Shown here piece after piece: positions 4,906-5,828 of a DNA stretch of 5,828 nt. Source of the stretch: Nanoarchaeales archaeon (lineage in GTDB: Archaea; Nanobdellota; Nanobdellia; Woesearchaeales; UBA583). The stretch is from positions 1 to 5,828 of the forward strand of contig JABSQY010000100.1 in assembly GCA_013215525.1 (NCBI GenBank). The letters are read 5' to 3'. The first letter of the stretch is position 1, and every line of letters begins with the position of its first letter. A program made the translations under genes and the position numbers. Below the pieces are notes generated by a model, which worked only from the letters and a program-made list of their open reading frames with translations, searched no databases and was not told where the DNA came from.

Positions 4906-5828
4906 ATGGATTTTAAGGAATTAACTGACAATATTGGATTAAACTTGACTAGGTTTAATCAGAAGTATTCAGATATGAGATTTCCTGAAAAAAGTTTGAT
5001 TAGAAAAATATCATCAAAATTAAAAAGAGAATTAAATTTAAACTTAAATCCAGAAATTGCTTTAAGAGGTTTAATTCAAGATGAAACTCAATTATATCGT
5101 GAGTTATATGTAGTTTTAAATTATACTGAGTTTTTTGATGAAAAAGTAATCTTAAGAGAAAATTCAACTATGGATTTTTGTGAGAATATATTTCATATAT
5201 TAAAGAAGAAACGATATGATATATTAGAAAAGGCATACTACATTGGATATAAAGAAAATGTTATTTATGTTGAATGTTCTATTGTTGAAGAAAGTAATTT
5301 TGTAAACAAATATGATTTTCTAGTTGAGTTTAAAGATTATATTAATAAAACTAATAAGAAATTAAATGAAAACAAACATATTGTTTATTCTGTTGAAACT
5401 GAGGATGAGATAATATTATTCATAAGTATTAAAGCAAGGTCACAGAAAAGAGTTAGAACTGCTAATGGGAAAAAATTCAAACATATTTCATATGCTAATA
5501 CTGAGGTATATAAGTTTTCTAAAGATTTTCAAAAGTTATCATTTTATATTCCAAATAGGTTTGTTAAAGGTGGTTTAATTACAACTGAGTATATTGTTAA
5601 TACAGTTAAGGATAAAATTGATAAAAAAATAGAAGAGATTAAATATGAAGTTTCAAATAATTTAACTAATAAAACTGATTTACTTTATTTCTTTAATAAA
5701 TTAAAAGATAATTATGAATCTGAAATTAATCTTAGTAAAGTTAAATTTGATTTTTTAAATAATAAATATGAAATTTCATCCAATAATCAACCTTTAACAA
5801 ATGGAATTATAAATATTGAAAGAAAATT
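4906..5828 (+). CDS. Unrecognised protein, partner of the HKD-HRDC gene, cut by the right edge
   Basis: The frame opens with ATG immediately after the TAA of the preceding gene and stays open for 307 codons to the window edge, so the C-terminus is missing. Such tight packing means the two are cotranscribed and probably made in related amounts. Residues 1-60 are helical and basic (SLIRKISSKLKRELNLNLNP from 30). Residues 105-180 alternate strands and helices (YYIGYKENVIYVECSIVEES, HIVYSVETEDEIILFISIK). A basic patch, KARSQKRVRTANGKKFKH (176-193), precedes the pattern ISYANTEVYKFSKDF (194-208) and FYIPNRFVKGGLITT (213-227). Lys/Glu-rich helices follow from about 230. No Walker, metal-binding, helix-turn-helix or membrane motif is evident, and I do not recognise a family. 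The basic patch would suit nucleic-acid binding, but that is only inference. The antisense frame over its start and the end of the previous gene is a compositional shadow. Confidence 0.85.
   Translation, partial: MDFKELTDNIGLNLTRFNQKYSDMRFPEKSLIRKISSKLKRELNLNLNPEIALRGLIQDETQLYRELYVVLNYTEFFDEKVILRENSTMDFCENIFHILKKKRYDILEKAYYIGYKENVIYVECSIVEESNFVNKYDFLVEFKDYINKTNKKLNENKHIVYSVETEDEIILFISIKARSQKRVRTANGKKFKHISYANTEVYKFSKDFQKLSFYIPNRFVKGGLITTEYIVNTVKDKIDKKIEEIKYEVSNNLTNKTDLLYFFNKLKDNYESEINLSKVKFDFLNNKYEISSNNQPLTNGIINIERK

Noticed and set aside
4290..4931. Minus-strand frame of 213 codons opposite the HKD-HRDC gene
   Set aside because: It covers the antisense of the HRDC domain and linker; its Ser/Leu/Ile-rich translation is the mirror of a Lys/Glu-rich coding strand.

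Overview
The window is very AT-rich and carries archaeal signals. A BRE/TATA-type promoter (GAAAGA followed by TTTATATA, 3935-3948) sits about 26 bases before the ATG at 3970, the spacing expected for a leaderless archaeal transcript. The downstream genes of the two gene pairs have short GAGG-type Shine-Dalgarno sequences, and arginine is written almost only as AGA/AGG. This fits a low-GC archaeon, for example a DPANN lineage or a methanogen, or a plasmid, virus or integrated element of one. No core metabolic, ribosomal or tRNA gene is present. The gene content (helicase-like ATPase, possible OB-fold protein, DNA-binding nuclease-like protein, unknown proteins) suggests a mobile or accessory replicon. 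The exact taxon cannot be named from this sequence.

Layout. (1) 1-495, minus strand: an unrecognised Lys/Glu-rich gene, running off the left edge, with an apparent TTG start. (2) 496-1023: a long non-coding stretch with four parts: a TATA-like element at 573-580; a GC-richer block from 601 with consecutive hairpins that looks like a small structured RNA gene; an almost pure A/T tract flanked by inverted pairs of ATATACA; and two adjacent hairpins just before the first plus-strand gene. (3) 1024-3863: two overlapping genes, a large P-loop/AAA+-like ATPase with a helicase-like layout and a protein with a possible OB fold. An AT-rich hairpin with T runs follows them. (4) 3970-5828: a second transcription unit with its own promoter. 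It encodes a PLD-type (HKD) nuclease-like protein fused to an HRDC domain, then, with TAA directly abutting ATG, an unrecognised protein cut by the right edge.

How the parts may work together (inference). The ATPase and the possible OB-fold protein form a translationally coupled pair, as expected of a replication module (motor plus ssDNA-binding partner). The AT-only tract with inverted repeats immediately upstream is where that module's origin might lie. The HKD-HRDC protein and its partner form a second two-gene unit that could act in DNA processing, repair or defence. The structured RNA candidate and the ATACA repeat cluster are the least explained parts of the window.
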